Notes: generated from the sequence alone by a model not told the origin. Counted from the first letter of the stretch, positions 48,101-60,822 are shown. The stretch is DNA of 64,000 nucleotides from Hyperoodon ampullatus (GCA_949752795.1 OX457060.1:104730949-104794948), one strand, 5' to 3'. Translations and numbers: made by a program.

Positions 48101-50390
48101 TCCAAGGAGAGTCTGATAGAGAATAATTGTGTAAAAGATTTTTTAAAAGGAGGAAAAAGAATCAATGGCTTAAATTGTATTAGCCAATACATAGGGAATT
48201 TACATAAATGGGAGCATGAATAGTCACTGACAAAGTTTCAGGAAATCTTTGGAGAGAGAGCAACAAAACACCAAGGCATCATATTATGACAACAAATAGA
48301 ATATACTAGGATCATTTTTCCCATTAAAATGGGTGGTTTAGAGTTTGAACTATAAACCCATGAAATAAAAGCTCCCCAGGGTGTGTTAATCTTATAGTAA
48401 CATGTCTTGAAATGCATAAGTAAAATACTTTGTGTAAAAGCATCATGTTTTCAGTGGCCTAGAACAGCTCTACCATTACCATCTAGTTCTCAGCTAAAGT
48501 CTTGTGGTGTAAACTTATTTTTGTTTTGTTCTTTAGATGTTCATGCCAATTCAAATTCTTAATTTTCACATATTCATATGATGAAACATTTTCAATGCAT
48601 GAAAGATCTACTGGATTGTTGACTAGAAATATATTCAAAAGCTTAAAGGATTTTTTATACAGTTACATTATAGTTGGATTTTAGATATCACTACTTCATT
48701 ATATGTGCATGTAATAATTCCACATAAAATTCAGAATTAGTGTGTTTTATCATCATCATCATCATTGCTTGCATTCAGATAAGAGAACCATCTATTTGGA
48801 GAAAAAAATAAAAGTTTTCAGAGAAAAAGTATGCTTTGATATTAGAATAGTCTCAAGACATGAAAATTGATAGTACAGTCTCATACAGAGAGATAGCAAG
48901 GCCTCTGATGTTTTCATTACGTTGCATGTATCTAGCGTGTTTTTTTTGGGGGGGGATGGGATAGGCAATGCTGTTTCATATGAGTATCTATGCAATTAAT
49001 CATGAGCTTTATAAGATGACATCTTAGAAGGGGTCTTCTTGTTGAAAACTGTTATATTGATCCTTAATATCACTTTGAAAAGTATAAAAGTTGCTATGGT
49101 CTATTTAAGTTAAGACTGCAGCTGGATAGCTTCAAAACAGACTGACTTTCAGATATCCTCTTTAATACATAATGTGTCCTTTAGTGCTGTAGAAAAATAC
49201 ATCATTTCCTGTGTTTGGTGGGAACCTAGACTTCCTAAGAGGGCTATTCAGATTAGAATCATAAATCTTTCTCCTGAATATAGAAACCCTGGTAAAACTT
49301 TCTCTCTCAATCAAACCTATTTCATGTTTTCTTCCCCAAACAACATCTAAGAGGTAAGGGAAGAACTGTTATCAATCTCTGCTGCTTTTGACTCCCGTGT
49401 TTTTAATTGATATGCACATTTTAAAATTGCCACATTAAAAATAGAAGAAAACAAGTTATCTCACAATACCGTATTATCAGAACTTTAATTAGGAGCACTG
49501 TAAAGAAATTTACAAAACCATTCTCTTCACAGTCAGGCATCCATTTAAATATTCCTTCCTACTCAATCAACATGTATCCAGTTTAAAGAATTTGCTAGTG
49601 ACAGGTTTAATCAATAATTTAAGCACCCAGGCAGAGACATCCTCACTCTGTACAATGCAATGCTCTAAAGACATCCTATCTGAGGGGGAAGGGATTAAGA
49701 GAAGTTGTTATGAGCCTTTTCATGCTATCACTTATTCTTTAAAAGGTTGACATATTTTTATGGATGGCATTCTGTGACGCCGATAAATCAGTCAGAATAT
49801 GTTCTGAAGTAGAAATTACCTATGTACAATTTAAGAGCATGGACATTTATAGAAGATGCATATCCTCAAGAGCATCTATTTTAAAAATGCAGGCACTGCT
49901 GTTTTTCTTGCCTTGTGGCCTCTTTGAAAAATTTTCCCTTTGCTTTTTCTCCCCAGTCCTGTGCTCACTGACTGCTATTCATCCCACAGGTTTCGGTTTG
50001 CACATTACCTTCTGCAACCCTCCAAAACTTAATCAAGTATATCTGTCTCCTGGGTTATGCAGAATACATACTGTATTGCATTGCATTGTATTCCCGTTTA
50101 CTGAAGGAAGATAATTTGCTTTACTTGTTATTACAGTACTAATTCTCAGCAAAATCATTGCTTTTCATACCTCCTCAATACATATTTATTTAAGGAATAA
50201 AAGAAACCAAGGTTTTTTCCATGATACAGGTTTGGAATACTTAAACCAAACATGAAGAGCTCTACATAAAATCTCACAAACTGTATATTATGTCCTGTTA
50301 GCTATCAGTTGTGGAAAAGATTGAAGCATTTTAATGTATTACTGAGAAAATTCAAGGTTGGAGAAGCAAGTTGATGGGAGTGAGCACATT
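45177..50390. other. Repeat-poor unique DNA
   Basis: More than 5 kb without a repeat that I can name firmly. A possible MIR trace at 45830-45920 is too weak to call. The part at about 47000-48250 has higher sequence complexity and several open frames of 70-113 codons on the minus strand (e.g. 47324-47665). None shows a domain or splice-site pattern that convinces me. There is a short (ATC)n near 48749 and a T/G run near 48941-48956. It could hold conserved non-coding elements; the sequence alone does not show it. Confidence 0.5.
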
Positions 50391-50394
50391 TATA

Positions 50395-50530
50395 AGTGAG
50401 TTTTGAAAGGCACTTTCACTTATATCTCATTTGAACCTCTTAGCATCCAAGAGAGTTATCTTAATTCTCACTTTTCACAAATGAAGGCATAGCACTCTCA
50501 CAAGTTAAGAACTTTATTAGTATGACTACA
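50395..50530 (-). repeat. MIR SINE, antisense
   Basis: 'CACTTTCACTTATATCTCATTTGAACCTCTTAGCATCC' near 50411 and 'TCTCACTTTTCACAAATGAAGGCATAGCACTCTCACAAGTTAAGAAC' near 50465 follow the reverse complement of MIR. Confidence 0.7.
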
Positions 50531-50854
50531 AATGAACATTTTCCCAGCTATACACTGCGAAGGTTTAGGGAATGTATAGTTGTAAAGGGAAATCCATTTT
50601 CCTCTATCATGAGGATGTCTTGTCTTAGAACTATCACAGTTCTGGTGGGCTTTTCTTTCTTCTGTCATGTCTTCTTGATTTTAGGAGCTGTCAGTGATTT
50701 TTGAAGAACACAAATCTCCAGGGAAAGGGGTGTGTAGAACTGACATTTCTCCCCCAAAGACTATCTTATAGCATACACAATAGTAGGAATTTTGGTTTGA
50801 TATACATAATACCAGATGTAGTGGGAAAATTATGGACGAGTCTCTCCAACTTAA

Positions 50855-51030
50855 ACTTCAATTTTAATTAAACTACTTACTAGCTGTTTGATTTGAACAA
50901 GTCACAGCCACTCAGCTTTAGTTTCATCATTAGTAAAATTCTGGAAGTATTAATGTCTACTGAACAGAAGGTTGGAAGTATTCAAAAAAATTATAAATGT
51001 GCAGTAACTGTCATACATATCAACCTAGTG
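50855..51030 (+). repeat. MIR SINE, sense
   Basis: 'CTTACTAGCTGTTTGATTTGAACAAGTCACAGCCACTCAGCTTTAGTTTCATCATTAGTAAAATTC' near 50876-50942 is a clear MIR core. The 3' half is diverged. Confidence 0.8.
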
Positions 51031-52215
51031 AAACAGGAGCATGAAATCTGATAGATGTATATGTACAGGAAAGATGGCAATCCTCTCATTTAATGTTTGT
51101 ATTGAGAAGAGTGGCTTGGTGAGGGTTATGTGATTGGCTTCAGTTCTCCTTAAATTTTCTTGGTTAAGCTACCTTATCCCGCCTCCCTGTTTACCATCCA
51201 AAATCACTGTTCAGTCTTCAGAAGTGCAGAAAACTGTGACATGAAGGGGTACAAGGCACACATTCAATTCACTATATCATAATGATGGCTCTATCAAAGG
51301 TATTGATTTTTTACCTCTAGATAAGTGATTTTAATTATGACACAAGTGATACATCTTACAGTCATGTTTTTCTGTTCTCTATTACTTCATGGAAATCTAT
51401 GGCATTCAGATTAGGATATTACTCCTTACTCATTAGAAAATGTTAGAATTTAATACAGATCATTAAACAAGAGTCTGATGATTTTATTTAAATCACTTGC
51501 CTTAATTTTTCTCCTCTCTAAATATACTTGCAAGTTGCTTAGAAATCATTTATTTCAATTAGTTAGCATCTGAGTATCTGTCATATTAATAAAGTACTAA
51601 AGAATGCTAAAATAGAACAAAACACTAGAGCAATAACTTGTCAGAGATGGAATGATTTATTTTCTTCAAGTTTTAAAAAGTAAATAAATTTAAAACATGC
51701 CAAAAAGGGGAAAAAGAACTATTATGAGGCTTGGACAAAATGAGAGAGTGGTGTATAAATAGGACATAACAAATGAAGTTGATCCTCATTACTTGTGGAT
51801 TCTGTATTTGTGAATTTGTCTACACATTAAAATTTCTTTGTGATTCCAATGTCAATACCTGTGGCCATTCCCTGGTCATCTGAGGGCATTCACAGAGTGA
51901 CAAAAAAATTGTTGCACGACATGTACAATTCCCAGCTGAGGTCAAACAAGGTGGATTCTGCCTTCTTGTTTCAGGTCTCATACTGTAAACAAATGTCCTT
52001 TTTGTGGTCTATTTATTGTCACATTTTTCACATTTTTATGCCTTATGTTGGTGAGTTCACTATTTTAAATGTCCTCAAGGCATAGTGCTGAAGTGTTGCC
52101 TAACGTTTTAAACTCAAGAAGGCTGTAATATGCCTTACAGAGAAAATACATGACTTCAAAAATCTTCCCCAGACTTGAGTTATAGTGCTGTTGGCCTTGA
52201 GTTTAATGCTAATGA
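51031..52215. other. Unassigned DNA
   Basis: No gene and no confident repeat. Open frames up to 81 codons have no recognisable features. Confidence 0.5.
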
Positions 52216-52219
52216 ATCA

Positions 52220-52464
52220 ACAATATATATTAGGGGTTTCCCTGGTGGCACAGTGGTTGAGCGTCCACCTGCCAATGCAGGGGACACGGGTTCATGCCCT
52301 GGTCCGGGAAGATCCCACATGCCGTGGAGTGGCTGGGCCCATGAGCCATGGCCGCTGAGCCTGTGTGTCCGGAGCCTGTGCTCCGCAACGGGAGAGGCCA
52401 CAACAGTGAGAGGCCCACGTACCACAAAAAAAAAAAAAAAAAAAAACACACACAATATATATTA
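52220..52464 (+). mobile_element. CHR-type SINE, sense
   Basis: The body, 52233-52451, starts GGGTTTCCCTGGTGGCACAG and ends in poly(A) followed by a short CA run. A perfect 13-bp duplication ACAATATATATTA occurs at 52220-52232 and 52452-52464. A-box TGGCACAGTGG and B-box-like GGTTCATGCC are visible. Confidence 0.95.
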
Positions 52465-52639
52465 AATATGGTATTACAAAAGAAGGTTTATGTATTGATC
52501 AATGATGCTTGCAAGAGTCTACACTTATATTCATATTTATAGAACATAACTACCAAGAGTAGTGAGAACCAACTATGTGTACTACAACTGAGTATTTTCA
52601 CTCATCATATGTTTTGCCTCTTCAATTTCCACTTGAAAA

Positions 52640-52990
52640 GCACTCATTCACATGGATTGTATTTATTGAAAGCTCTCTTCTAAGTTAGATTTTACGAATA
52701 AGGTGAAGGAAATGGGCAAAAAGAAAGAAGGTGGTTACTGTTCTATCAATATAAGATTTTATCTAAGGTATAAGCAATAAAAGATATAAAATAAATAGGA
52801 GGAATGCAGAAATGGACAGTTGAGAGTAAATTACATTCTTATAGCCTTTTAAGGCTATTACTTCATCTCATTTGTATCTCCATGTTAAGTATTTATAAGC
52901 ACATTTCTATTTTCAATTAACATATAAACAAAGTGAGGCTTAGAGAGTTAAAGTAAAGAGAACGTAGGTGGTGCTAAAGGAGTTGGAATA
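52640..52990 (-). repeat. L2/MIR-like debris, antisense
   Basis: 52640-52830 resembles the antisense L2 3' end. 52835-52990 resembles an antisense MIR, with 'AGCCTTTTAAGGCTATTACTTCATCTCATTTGTATC', 'AACAAAGTGAGGCTTAGAGAGTTAAAGTAA' near 52926. Both are diverged; the MIR part is better supported. Confidence 0.5.
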
Positions 52991-54279
52991 AGAAATCAAA
53001 TCATTTGGCTCAACACACAGAAATTACTTGAATAAGATGAAAATTTATCTTCCAACGATAATAGATGTATTTTTGGACTAATAAACTACTTACTTAGATA
53101 AGGAAAACATTCATTTCCACTAGTGAACGCAACCATTGATGAAGATTATAATTTTATAAAAAATAATAAAGCCAGAATTTATTTCAGGCCAAAGACATGT
53201 GATTTCTTAAGTCTTTTATATTAACTGTCAGAGAACACTAATTCCATTAAATAACTCCCAGCTTTACATGTTTACTTTAAAACCTCTTTATGTTACCAAG
53301 TTGTGAAAAATAATACCTTCATTCTCCTTATAATATTCCACCTTTTTATGAGTTACATAGTTACTTTAAACATGATAGATTTTGAATATGAATGTGGACA
53401 AAGGGGAAAGAGTAAATATAAATATGGATCAAGTAAAAAATTCAAAACTATACTAAACAGGAATGATTGGAAGGAATTTAACAAGCAATTCTCTCACACA
53501 ACTAGAAAAATGAGAACTATGATTCCGCTGAACACTGCTCTTTGTCTCATTGCAAACACACATGGATATTTAAATTTCTGGCATAGCATATAACTTAGTT
53601 CCATTTTCTAACAAGTATTAATGGATTAATTCCTTGACACTTGCAGCAAAGCAAAGTTCAAAGACACTTTTACACTTTTGAACTTTTACATTATTTGTAA
53701 AAGACAGGGTTTTAGTTTAAATGCTGATATAATTTTTGTGCAATCTATCAATACAACTACAGATGTGTGGAATATAGCTAAATTATATGACTTATGGACT
53801 TTTTGAATTGAAATTTTAAGTTAAAGTTATAATTTAAAAAAATTTATTTTTAAAGATACTAGCCAAGAATTGGTAATGTAACTTATATAGTAGTAAATGT
53901 AAACTGACTCATTTGACAGCATTTGCTTTCCTTATATTTCAGTCATTTCTTCTTTCTTCTTCTTTCTTCTTTCTTTCTTATTTTTCCTTCTCCTCCTTCT
54001 TTTCCTTGGACATAAATTCAGAGATCTAAGCATCTTAGAGATAATCATGTCCAAGAACACTGAAGACCAGAGAAGGTCAAGCTCATGCAGGACACTTGAC
54101 TTCCCCATGTGAAATCTAACTTTATGGAATTTCAGCCATAAAAAAAATCATTTAAGTTTATTATGAACACTATCAGAAATATACCCAACTTTATTGTATG
54201 CTGCAGAAAAATAACCTTACTTTGGAGTATTTAAAAACATTATGCTAGATTGCTATTTCTAAGTTGTTTCATTTTTCTT
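52991..54279. other. Unassigned DNA with a TTC/TTTC tract
   Basis: A pyrimidine microsatellite of TTC and TTTC units lies at about 53945-54004. A 96-codon open frame at 53303-53593 starts with a hydrophobic segment but has no recognised domain. No gene is called. Confidence 0.5.
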
Positions 54280-54517
54280 AACTTGTGCCTTTTTTTTTTT
54301 TTTTTTTTTGGTGCGCTACGCAGGCCTCTCACTGTTGTGGCCTCTCCCGTGGCAGAGCCCAGGCTCTGGATGCACAGGCTCAGGAGCCATGGGTCACGGG
54401 CCCAGCCGCTCCATGGCATGTGGGATCTTCCCGGACCGGAGCACGAACCCATGTCCCCTGAATCGGCAGGTGGACTCTCAACCACTGCGCCACAAGGGAA
54501 GCCCAACTTGTGCCTTT
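54280..54517 (-). mobile_element. CHR-type SINE, antisense
   Basis: The body, 54293-54504, is the reverse complement of the long CHR SINE, with a poly(T) of 17 or more at its left and GGGAAGCCC at its right. A perfect 13-bp duplication AACTTGTGCCTTT occurs at 54280-54292 and 54505-54517. Confidence 0.95.
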
Positions 54518-55585
54518 CAGGAGATACAAAAGGTGAGAGTAACTGAATATTTAAAGATGTCTTTTCCTCAATATTATTGGGCTTAATGTTCCTTGATGAA
54601 TAAGAATAGACAATTTTTTGTCTCAGTGCTGAAGCAGGGAATATCATAATATTATCAGAAAGTAATAAATGATGGGAATAATCTATATTTTGTGTACACA
54701 AATGTTACAAATATATAGAAGGGAAGGAAATATAAGTTTTCCTACTTGGTTAATTTTTAAAAAGCATTATTGTTACAACTTGGGAAATATTCTGGGGAAG
54801 AAGCATGGTTTTTTGTATGGCTCTTTGTTTTTAATCAAAGCACAATTTTTTTATCAGAAAGAAATAGGAAAAGAGAAAAACGATGTATAAGGGAAATTTT
54901 GTAGCAAGTAATATTTGAAAGTTGACATTGAACTTATTCAAAAAATTACAACCACAAGGCACAGACAAAATTTGATAACATGTATGTGCTTAAGTATAAC
55001 TTTTATTGACTTCGACTAAAAGAAAGGTACTAAATAAGAGGGGACACACATTTAAAATTGTTATGGTGGACTGAATTCTTGCTCAAGCTACAAGATTCAA
55101 CACACTATTGCATCTTTTCTTATGGAAATAAGAAAGAAGGGAGGGTCAGGCTGGCTGTAGATCAGAAGAAGCTGTCCCCATGGCTAACTCTCTTAGTCAT
55201 AAAGAACAGGTGGACCAACAGCTGACTAAAGACAGACAGGCACAAATAAGAAGGCAGTGGTCAGAAATCCAGTCAAAGGGGGGCAGAAATGGATTCCTGA
55301 GCTTAAGGTCAAAGGTAAACCAATAACCCAGTCTTCTACAAGTCAAATAATGGCTAGCAATGACAATGATTCATAATACTACTACTAACAAAACAATAAT
55401 AATATGAGATCTCAGTCACTAACCATTTGCTGTCAGAGAGCATGCAGAATACTTTAATATGTAATATTGATAGACCCTCATGTAAAAATTAATTCTGATC
55501 CCATGGATACTAAAATTAAGTTTTAAATTTGTATTCACAGAAGAAAATCTAGACGCCTGAAATCTGTTATACGTACACTTTTAGT
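54518..55585. other. Unassigned AT-rich DNA
   Basis: No gene or confidently named repeat is seen. Confidence 0.5.
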
Positions 55586-55589
55586 TCTC

Positions 55590-55749
55590 TTGACAGTCTC
55601 CTCAAAGAGGTACTTTTATTATCACTCACATTCTAAAGATAACCCAACTCAGGCCCTGAGACACCAGTGACTTCAAGTCACACAACTCATCATCGAAAAT
55701 CTTGTCACTCAAAAGCAGGTAGTCTACCTCTAGAATCTATGTTCTAAAC
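55590..55749 (-). repeat. MIR SINE, antisense
   Basis: 'AGAGGTACTTTTATTATCACTCACATTCTAAAGATAACCCAACTCAGGCCCTGAGACACCAGTGACTTCAAGTCACACAACTCATC' near 55605-55690 is reverse-complement MIR. The MER5-type element directly follows. Confidence 0.75.
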
Positions 55750-55924
55750 CAGTGGTTCTCAGATTACAGCTTGCTTCAAAATTAACCTGTTAAGCACATA
55801 TTGTAGGGCCTTATTGTCTGAGTTTCTAACTCAGCTGGTCTGGAGGAGGACCCAAGGATCTGCATTTCTACATACTCCCAGTGATGCTGTTCCTGCTCTG
55901 GGGTTCACACTTTGAGAACCACTG
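55750..55924 (+). mobile_element. MER5-type non-autonomous hAT (Charlie) element
   Basis: About 175 bp with near-perfect terminal inverted repeats CAGTGGTTCTCA at 55750-55761 and TTGAGAACCACTG at the right end. The interior has the MER5 signature 'GGAGGACCCAAGGATCTGCATTTCTA' near 55843 and 'CAGTGATGCTGTTCCTGC' near 55879. Flanking 8-mers ttctaaac and ctctatgc match at five of eight positions, an eroded 8-bp duplication of the expected TCTA-centred kind. No coding capacity. Confidence 0.88.
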
Positions 55925-55944
55925 CTCTATGCTCCTTCTTGGGT

Positions 55945-56090
55945 GCAGGAATATCATTTAAATTCTCTGTGCGTCAGTCATTCTGTAAAATGTATAAAAT
56001 AAATCTTCATAAGATTGTTTTGAAGATTAAGTTATCATATAAAACTGTGTCTGGCGCACAATGAACACTAATTACTTGAAAGATCTTATT
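55945..56090 (+). repeat. MIR SINE, sense
   Basis: 'AAATTCTCTGTGCGTCAGTCATTCTGTAAAATGTATAAAATAAATC' near 55959 and 'TGTGTCTGGCGCACAATGAACAC' near 56046 fit MIR core and 3' end. Confidence 0.7.
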
Positions 56091-56910
56091 ATTGGGCAAT
56101 AGAGTTACAAAAGTAATATTTCAATTAGATTGTGATGTTTAAAAGAGTAGGAAAGTAGAAACAATCGTGTCATAAAACTGTATTATTTTTTCAATTCTAA
56201 CTAATGCTCACAGGTTTATCCTGTGACCTTATGTAAGATAGAAAACCTTGCTTTGACCTCAGGTTGTTTTTTTCCTCTAACTTGTAAATAAGAAAAATTA
56301 TATCATTCACCACAACACAGGAAGGCTGCAACAAATAACTTGTAAAATTATTTTATGACACTTTGGGAAAATAATGGAGTATATGAAAGCTAATAATAAA
56401 TTTCACCTTCCTCAAAGAACATTATAAATTTTCAGCTCAGCTGATTTACTGCTAGAGCTAAAGTGCTAAAGTTATAGACCAGATTTTTTTTTTTGAAAAT
56501 TCAGCACAGTTAGGCTTTCTCTTTTAATGTGTCATCAACATAATTTATAATGTCTAATCGTCTACAATCCTGAAAATACATTCAATTTCCTTACTTTCAA
56601 ACACATTGATTATGTAATAAAATCTTGCTGGCTCAAAAATAATAAAAACAGAAACATGAAAATCCAGGTAGACCACAGAGGTTAAGAAATTTTTTTAAAA
56701 GGGAAAATCAAATTTGGAGTTTTTAGAAACGTGAAGTATCACTTTAAATTTTTGAGAATGCAGTGAATTTGAAGATGAGTGATCCCTTCTTATTATTTCT
56801 TTCTAAGTAATGAAGATTAGCCATATGAACAGACATATCTTTCAGCAGCAATAGCATTAGGAAACACGTGTTTTCATAAAAAAGAAAGTTGATCTGTTGG
56901 GGTCAGTTTG
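56091..56910. other. Unassigned AT-rich DNA
   Basis: Nothing recognisable; AT-rich throughout. Confidence 0.5.
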
Positions 56911-56911
56911 A

Positions 56912-57080
56912 AGCTGGTGTGGCCTAGTGGACTAGGTGTTAGAAGTTGTGAATTTTAATCCCTCTCAAGTACTGCTCCGCTACTGACTTGTGTGGCTTGA
57001 GGCAAGTGAACTGTTTCTTTTGGCATTTAAATGCATCCTTTGGAAAAATGGATGAAGTTACATTAACCTACCACAAATAA
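56912..57080 (+). repeat. MIR SINE (5' tRNA-like part and core), sense
   Basis: The tRNA-like head is visible as 'GGTGTGGCCTAGTGGACTAGG' near 56918. It is followed by 'TGAATTTTAATCCC' in the B-box place, 'GCTACTGACTTGTGTGGCTTGAGGCAAGTGAAC' near 56979 and a diverged 'ATTTAAATGCATCCTTTGGAAAAATGG'. MIR3 or MIRb is possible. Confidence 0.7.
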
Positions 57081-57880
57081 TTAAGTTCATAATTTTTCTT
57101 AACCTACATCAGAAAGCACATCCTAGCTATTAGGAACTTTGCATATATTTTCCATTACTGTAAACATTTGGCAGGAACTTTATTGAAGGCCAGTGTGAAA
57201 TGAGCCAGTAACAAAGAGAGCTTCTTCGAACCAGCTAAACTTAACTAACAAAACGTACTTGTAGCCTACTGGAATCACACTGTTTTAAAACAAAATGTTA
57301 TCATATCGGTTTATTGTTTTTCTTTTCTCAAACTCAGGATCATCTCAGAAACTGTTAACTTTCTATTATAAAACTTTAAGCCTTTGCTTGGTCCCCATTT
57401 AGTCTCAGATTTTATTTTATTTTATTTTTTTGCATTTTTAAAAAAAATTTAAAATAAGTCAAAGTTCAAATACAAATAAACCAATGATAGATTTTGTGTT
57501 GTTTGGACATACCAGGACAACACTGGTAAAGCTATTTTTAAAAACTTAATTGGCTTAAACAGCAATATCTCCTTTCCAAGCCTTTCTTTTTAATATACCT
57601 TCCTCCAACATGGAGGACTTTCAGTGCTCATTTAGAAACATCCTTTCTTTGCTATTTTTTTCAGGCTTCCAAGGAGAACAGCAGGGCTGACTTGTAAGTG
57701 TCAGTCAGTGGTGCCGAAGCCTTTTTTTAACGAGAATAGGATTCCAGACTAAATAAATCAATCCTCCTTTGCCTGAGTAACATCTGAATTAGCCCCAGGG
57801 TAAAACAGCCAAGGATAATTAATGATATGCTTTGAGTCAACCTTTATTCACTTCTAATTCAAGTGCACCGATATCTTTTT
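57081..57880. other. Unassigned DNA
   Basis: No gene or confident repeat. A TTTTA-rich patch lies near 57412-57430. Confidence 0.5.
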
Positions 57881-58240
57881 AAAATGTAGTAACCTAGTTG
57901 CAGGGCAGGAATAAAGATGTAGACATAGAGAACGGACTTGAGGACATGGGGTGGGAGGGGGAAGCTGGGGCGAAGTGAGAGTAGCATCGACATATATACA
58001 CTACCGAATGTAAATTAGCTAGTGGGAAGCAGCAACATAGTACAGGGAGATCAGCTCGGTGCTTTGCAGTGACCTAGAGGGGTGAGTAGGGAGGATGGGA
58101 GGGAGGCTGAAGAGGGAGGGGATATGGGGACATATGTATGCATATGGCTGATTCATTCTGGTGTACAACAGAAACTAACACAGTATTGTGAAGCAATTAT
58201 ACTCCAATAAAGATCTATTTAAAAATATAAATGTAGTTAA
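57881..58240 (+). mobile_element. L1 3'UTR fragment, 5'-truncated
   Basis: From about 57898 to 58228 the sequence is the same L1 3'UTR as at 32111-32442: 'GGCAGGAATAAAGATGTAGACATAGAGAACGGACTTGAGGAC', a G-rich tract, 'GGGAAGCAGCAACATAGTACAGGGAGATCAGCTCGGTGCTTTG', AATAAA at 58206-58211. A short likely duplication, AAATGTAGT, occurs at 57882-57890 and again at about 58229-58237. It contains no coding part, so truncation was almost complete. Confidence 0.88.
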
Positions 58241-59230
58241 GAAAATTACAGTGATGCTCATCATCTGAAATTTCTTGAAGGTCTTATCATCTACTATAAC
58301 TTTTATAATATAATCTTTGGCAAGATAAGCTTACTATAAGCCACTATTCTGTTTAGTTACTACTCACCTTTTGTTACATGTTTTATTTCATTTAATTTCT
58401 ATCTCTGCCTTAGGAATTCTGATTTCTGTTCATCCAGTTCCCTTATACTCTGCAAACTTTCTTATGCTCTCTGAGAAAAAAACGCACCCAGGCCGAAGAT
58501 GAGAAGGAATGGTAGGAGACATTAGACATTTTCATTTTTTTAAATGAACTGCTATTTTAAATATTTTTATAGGCCATTGTTTTCCAAAGGTCTTAGCCCT
58601 TTCAAGGTTAGATAAGTGAATCTCTGTTTCTGAAGAAAAATGTAGTAGAATACATTAAAATGGGTTTTGAGAATGTTATTTCATATTTGGCAAATGACTG
58701 TGATTCTTTCATTGCTAAATTTTCTTCCAGTCTAATCTTATTTTTTAGTTGAGTTACTTTTAACGATACATATTTTAATAAAACCAATTGTTTATAACCA
58801 ATCAGAACAGTAATATAAAAACAATTATAGAGATCAAGTGAGAACATAAAAAAATAAATTCAAAGTGTGAAAGAAACATAAAGAAAATATTTAAATCATC
58901 CATATTGAATATGATAATTGCTTAAGAAAAGTTATATCTTTAGAATTGGAAGAAAAAAGAGGTCTTTGATAAACATTTACATATAAATAGAGTTTTTAAT
59001 CCAAATTTATAGGAATAATTGAAGTTCACCAATTTATGTACTGTGTTACAACTGAATTTAAATTCTCAATTCAATATTGACACACCTAAAATACGAAACA
59101 ATACTTTTTAAGTCCTGATACTATGAAGACAAATTCAAATTCAGCTAGCTGGGAACTAAGCTGGCTTCAATAAAGCAACAGTTTTCAATGAACATGAGCG
59201 CTCTATGGTGGAACACTTAGGAGAAGCTCT
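58241..59230. other. Unassigned AT-rich DNA
   Basis: No gene and no confident repeat. Confidence 0.5.
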
Positions 59231-59234
59231 AAGG

Positions 59235-59390
59235 AGTAGCCAGTTGATCTGGGTTCAAATCTGTTCACTTAATAACTGTGTGACTTAAACTCTAGTTCTC
59301 AATTTCCTTCTCTGTGCAATAGAAATAATAAGAATACCTATTTCATAGATTTTTATGAATATTAAATGAGTCCACGCTTTTTGTTGTTTT
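59235..59390 (+). repeat. MIR SINE, sense
   Basis: 'AGTTGATCTGGGTTCAAATCTGTTCACTTAATAACTGTGTGACTTAAAC' near 59242 and 'CTCAATTTCCTTCTCTGTGCAATAGAAATAATAAGAATACCTATTTCATAG' near 59298 follow the MIR consensus. Confidence 0.85.
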
Positions 59391-60625
59391 CATTATTTTT
59401 AAATGATCTTGGGAGTGCCTTTCTTTGCAGGACTGTGCTCCTCTGGAGTACACTGGGATTAAAGGTATCCAGGAGATAGAGTTGAGGGCCAACCTAGGAG
59501 TTTAAATGTTTAGGTATCTTCTGGTAGTGCTCGTGAGACTGGAAAATCCTGAGTGACAACAAGTTCCAAAACAAACCCTCATGTCAAGTCCTGAGAGGTT
59601 CTAAGGTTAGAAATGAGAAACAGAAATTGCCTATGTACATTCCCACAATAATTTCTTCCTAGTATCACCTTCACCTAAGGCAGAGGAAATTTGACATGGA
59701 GGAGAGGGGTGCAAGAAAAAGTACAGGTGTCCAACCAGTCCTCATTCTTAGGGCCTGACTTTTATTTAGAATGTACTAGGCTTCATAATGTCCACATGTC
59801 CAAAGGAGCAAAATACTGCTTACTCCCTGACCTCTGCAGCTGGGTCAAAAATCAAGCAATGTTTTCTACTACACACTTCCCTAAAATAATAATTTTAGCA
59901 AATAAAGGGATATATCAAGAAGTCAGATACTATTTCTTGAAAAGAAATGACATCTTTTTTCCTAATTTACTCTAGATGGGAACAGGACTTAATTAAACAA
60001 TAAAGACCACATCACATTTTACTTTGCACATTTCTCAAAAACTGTTCCATGAAATAAAGGTGCATCAGAATGTTTACAAAGATTATGAAAATGAAAGCCT
60101 TTGGAGGGGCAATTTTTTTTCAAAAAATAAAATTTCTTTTCTGCAGAACTACTCAGAGCTGTTACATTAATGTACTTTATGAAAGTGTCAATAGGTGAAG
60201 GAGGATATTGAATATATTATTTCCCAACATTATTCGGCCAGTTTATTCCCCATTTTTCCTAAGGTAGCCTTAAAGGAATACTGTTCTCTATGATACCAGT
60301 TTTGGAAAATTCAGACTTAGATGAAAGTTTACTTAAAAACAAAGAAGATTTTGTTGCATTTTTCATTTATTACAATTATAACTTGTGGATGTTGAAAATA
60401 ATTTTAAAATCAATTCCTCAAAAATATTTTAATAATTTTAAAAGCTCCCAGTTCCATTCAAATATTGAGATAGTTAAAAGCATGAGTTAGTTTTCACTTC
60501 ATCAGTATTCTTAATGACACTTTGGCACTTCAATATGAAATCATGCATTTTATCCATGACATTAACTCCCAAGGTGGAAAAGTCATGTTGTTTTATTTTA
60601 AGAGAGAATTCCAAATCTGTGTTTT
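59391..60625. other. Unassigned DNA
   Basis: No gene or confident repeat. A 94-codon open frame at 59691-59975 shows no domain. Confidence 0.5.
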
Positions 60626-60629
60626 TTTC

Positions 60630-60822
60630 ATTAATTCAAAAAGTATTTCTTGAGATCCAAGTATATGCCACACGTGGATGTATGCTTTGGAGATGGAACA
60701 GTAAATAAGATGTATAATGCTTTTATTCTCATAGTTTTTATCCATTTGAGGACACAGATATTAATGAATTTATTTCAGAAATTATTTAATTGTAATAAGT
60801 GCTGATAAACAAAGATGCACAT
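60630..60822 (-). repeat. L2 LINE 3' end, antisense
   Basis: 'TTCATTAATTCAAAAAGTATTTCTTGAGATCCAAGTATATGCCACACG' near 60627-60674, then a 'TTTGGAGATGGAACAGTAAATAAG' stretch, mirrors the L2 3' end ('..CAATAAATATTTGTTGAATGAATG' on the minus strand). Confidence 0.65.
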
